From contig VXAA01006069.1 in the NCBI GenBank assembly GCA_013399115.1, forward strand, positions 481,498-545,497: a DNA stretch of 64,000 nt. The letters are read 5' to 3'. This document shows positions 61,901-64,000 of this stretch, one piece after another; within the stretch, counting starts at the first letter, position 1, and every line of letters starts with the position of its first letter. Below the pieces are notes generated by a model. That model did no database searches and had not been told where the DNA came from. It was given only the letters and a program-made list of their open reading frames with translations. This stretch comes from Anseranas semipalmata. Its lineage: Eukaryota > Chordata > Aves > Anseriformes > Anseranatidae. Position numbers and translations under genes: made by a program.

Positions 61901-64000
61901 TTGCAGTATGTTACAAGAAAAGGCAGAATTCACGAAAGGAGTTTGCCCTCCAAAACAAAAATTAGCTTCTGTTGAATGGCATGTACTTTGTCACAGATAC
62001 TCATTTTGTTTGAAATGTGCACAGACAAAACGAAAAGGAAAAAGTCAGATCTAGATATTACTTTGTCAAGTGGCTTATGTGTTGAGGGATCATATTTGAA
62101 CTTACTTGATACAGACAAATAGTTAAAACTGATTAAATTTTTCTCCCAACTGATGAATACGTAGTTTGACTCAGGCTAACTGCTGTAAGTAAGGAAGTAA
62201 AGAACAAAAATAAAATGAATAAATAAATAAACCCCAACAACTACAGTAAAGTAAATTATTTTGAAATTTATGACAGATAGTCCTCTAACAAAGTTTCATG
62301 TTTCCATCTCTTCACAAGAGGAGAGACTTAAGACACAAATACTAGCAACTTAAAGAAAATCATTAAATAATGGGTTAAGTTTCAAGAACAAAATTTAAAT
62401 GATCTTCCCGAGGATCTCCAACTATACAGATATTCTAATTTGCAAATGATAACTTTTAACATCCAGTCATTCTCAGCCTAAAACACCAGCTTCATACGAG
62501 CTTATTTATAAGCAATAAACAAACTCAAATATTGAAGAAAACATGCTTCCATTAAAGGAGATTGCCGAGTCCTAAATGGGCAGCAGTTCAAGAATGCTAC
62601 ACTAGTAGTCAGGCATGTACGATTTACAGTACTTTTACTTTTCTGCTGCTGCCACTAAGTTTAGAACATGCCCTACAAAAAGGCCTTGCTGATTTTAAAG
62701 TGTTCTGTAGATCTGTAGTACACTTATTTTGGTACTTTCAATACAAGCCTTTGAAACCTTGCCTTCAGCCTGACTGTCTTCTGTAACCTTTTGCAGGAAT
62801 CTAGTTGACTGTATTCTTTCTCCCCGTGCCATTACGCCCCTGTAGTTACTCATCTGCTCCGAAGGGGCTGTCACTAGGATACCGTGTCACAAATGCAGAG
62901 GACGATGATGTACTTTTGTCTTTTGTTTTTAAGAAAAGCTGACGCTTCTTTGTCATCATTTCTTTTATAACTTCAGCCTACACGATTCGAGAATTAGGGA
63001 AGAAATCATCCTGTCAGGTCACATGCAGATCTATCTATACAGGGAATGTTCTCCTAAAATGCGTTCCACTTAATTGTTTTGCAAAGTCTTCCTATATAAA
63101 TCAAGTAGAAAAGCAATGGATGGTTTTACACACCGTGCTTGTAAAAAAATGACAGGCCACACAGTCATCTTGCATTTCTCTTAAATTCTCAAGACAAGAT
63201 TTGGAGGTTTTTGGATTTATGTTACTCAGAAGTCCCAGTGATAAGATAATACGCATAACAATGATGAAAGAGCAATTTCAATCACACATCTAATAACCTG
63301 ACGTAAATGGTTCAAGTCATGAATCTACCATAACAGGGGCTATGTTTCTCTTAGTGGGAAAGAGCAAGAAGAAAGGTAGGCAGAAGAACAGAAATAAGTA
63401 ATTTTGTTGCCATTTATCTGTGGACTGGCAGAAAGTTTCTTGCCCACGTTACACAAATAAGCCAATAGAGCACTTTGGAACATTTTGAATCACCAAAATC
63501 TCTCCTTGTTTATTCTGAAGACAATGCTCATGCCAATAGCACAAATCAAAAAAATCTTGTCCTAAATTCTAATGGCACAGCTGAGTTAGGAGGAAACAAA
63601 CAAACAAGAAAAAAAAAAACAGTTTCTCAATGTGTACAAGAAAGAGGAAAAAGAATTGATCATTTTAAAAATGAATTCAACACCACAGAACTTTGAAAAG
63701 ATTCAATTACTTTGTTACCTCAAATTTGTTATTTCTGCACCATATTTTCAGGCCTTCTTCCCCCTAAATTTGGCTAGCCCTCTGATGCACAGCATCAATC
63801 TTGTGCATAGTATTTCAAAGTCCTCTAAGTGGTGTTTTAATTGATGCTCATGTGACGATTAAGAGGTATCCTGTTATTGCAAACAACCGCATCATTTTTG
63901 TTTCCCTACTAATAATCCTCACAGTTGCCTCACAGTTATTGAACTATTCAATAACAGACAAATACGTCCATACCAAACTGTAACGCACTTCATTGTCCTT

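Larger units (their letters stand above)
48768..64000 (-). other. PKN2: PKN2 first intron (part)
   Basis: More than 15 kb of AT-rich sequence upstream of the HR1a exon. I searched it for the short first coding exon (start codon plus about 15 codons in a GC-rich promoter) and did not find it, so the promoter lies beyond the window. Simple repeats occur at 49358-49405, 49485-49505, 51123-51170 and 58919-58936. Two small CpG-rich patches lie at about 52.74-52.90 and 54.69-54.99 kb. Several open frames of 60-150 codons have no recognisable content. Confidence 0.7.

Overview
The window is nuclear DNA from a vertebrate, most likely a bird. It has short exons in long AT-rich introns, canonical GT/AG splice sites, almost no transposon bulk and many homopolymer runs. 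The left edge carries a CR1 LINE 3' tail with the tandem octamer typical of sauropsid genomes. Species is not determined. Comparisons with human proteins below are from memory; exon boundaries were worked out base by base and checked by reading frame and length.

Two conserved genes lie tail to tail. GTF2B (TFIIB, + strand) has its last five coding exons at 4920-13972, encoding residues 42-316 of a 316-residue protein; the zinc-ribbon exons lie upstream of the window. PKN2 (protein kinase N2/PRK2, - strand) has 21 coding exons from 48767 down to 20549. These encode residues 17-985 if the missing first exon has 16 codons as in human. That numbering puts the known caspase, activation-loop and turn-motif sites where expected, so the model is internally consistent.

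Layout: 1-4919, GTF2B intron with the CR1 tail; 4920-14330, GTF2B exons and 3' UTR, including a roughly 5.9-kb intron with a GC-richer block; 14331-18150, intergenic sequence between converging genes, with a CpG-rich patch near 17.4-17.6 kb; about 18150-20548, probable long PKN2 3' UTR; 20549-29421, kinase and linker exons; 31246-31857, C2-like region; 34342-40404, HR1b/HR1c region; 40405-48466, intron with a 234-base assembly gap; 48467-48767, HR1a exon; 48768-64000, PKN2 first intron, with no exon seen.

The two proteins do not act in one pathway. TFIIB is a core RNA polymerase II initiation factor; PKN2 is a Rho/Rac-responsive AGC kinase. I found no convincing novel gene system. The items most worth a second look are a well-preserved MIR-like SINE in a PKN2 intron, a weak or ambiguous splice donor in PKN2, a substitution in the kinase HPFF motif, two CpG-rich intronic islands with perfect palindromes, and a few unexplained open frames and hairpins.
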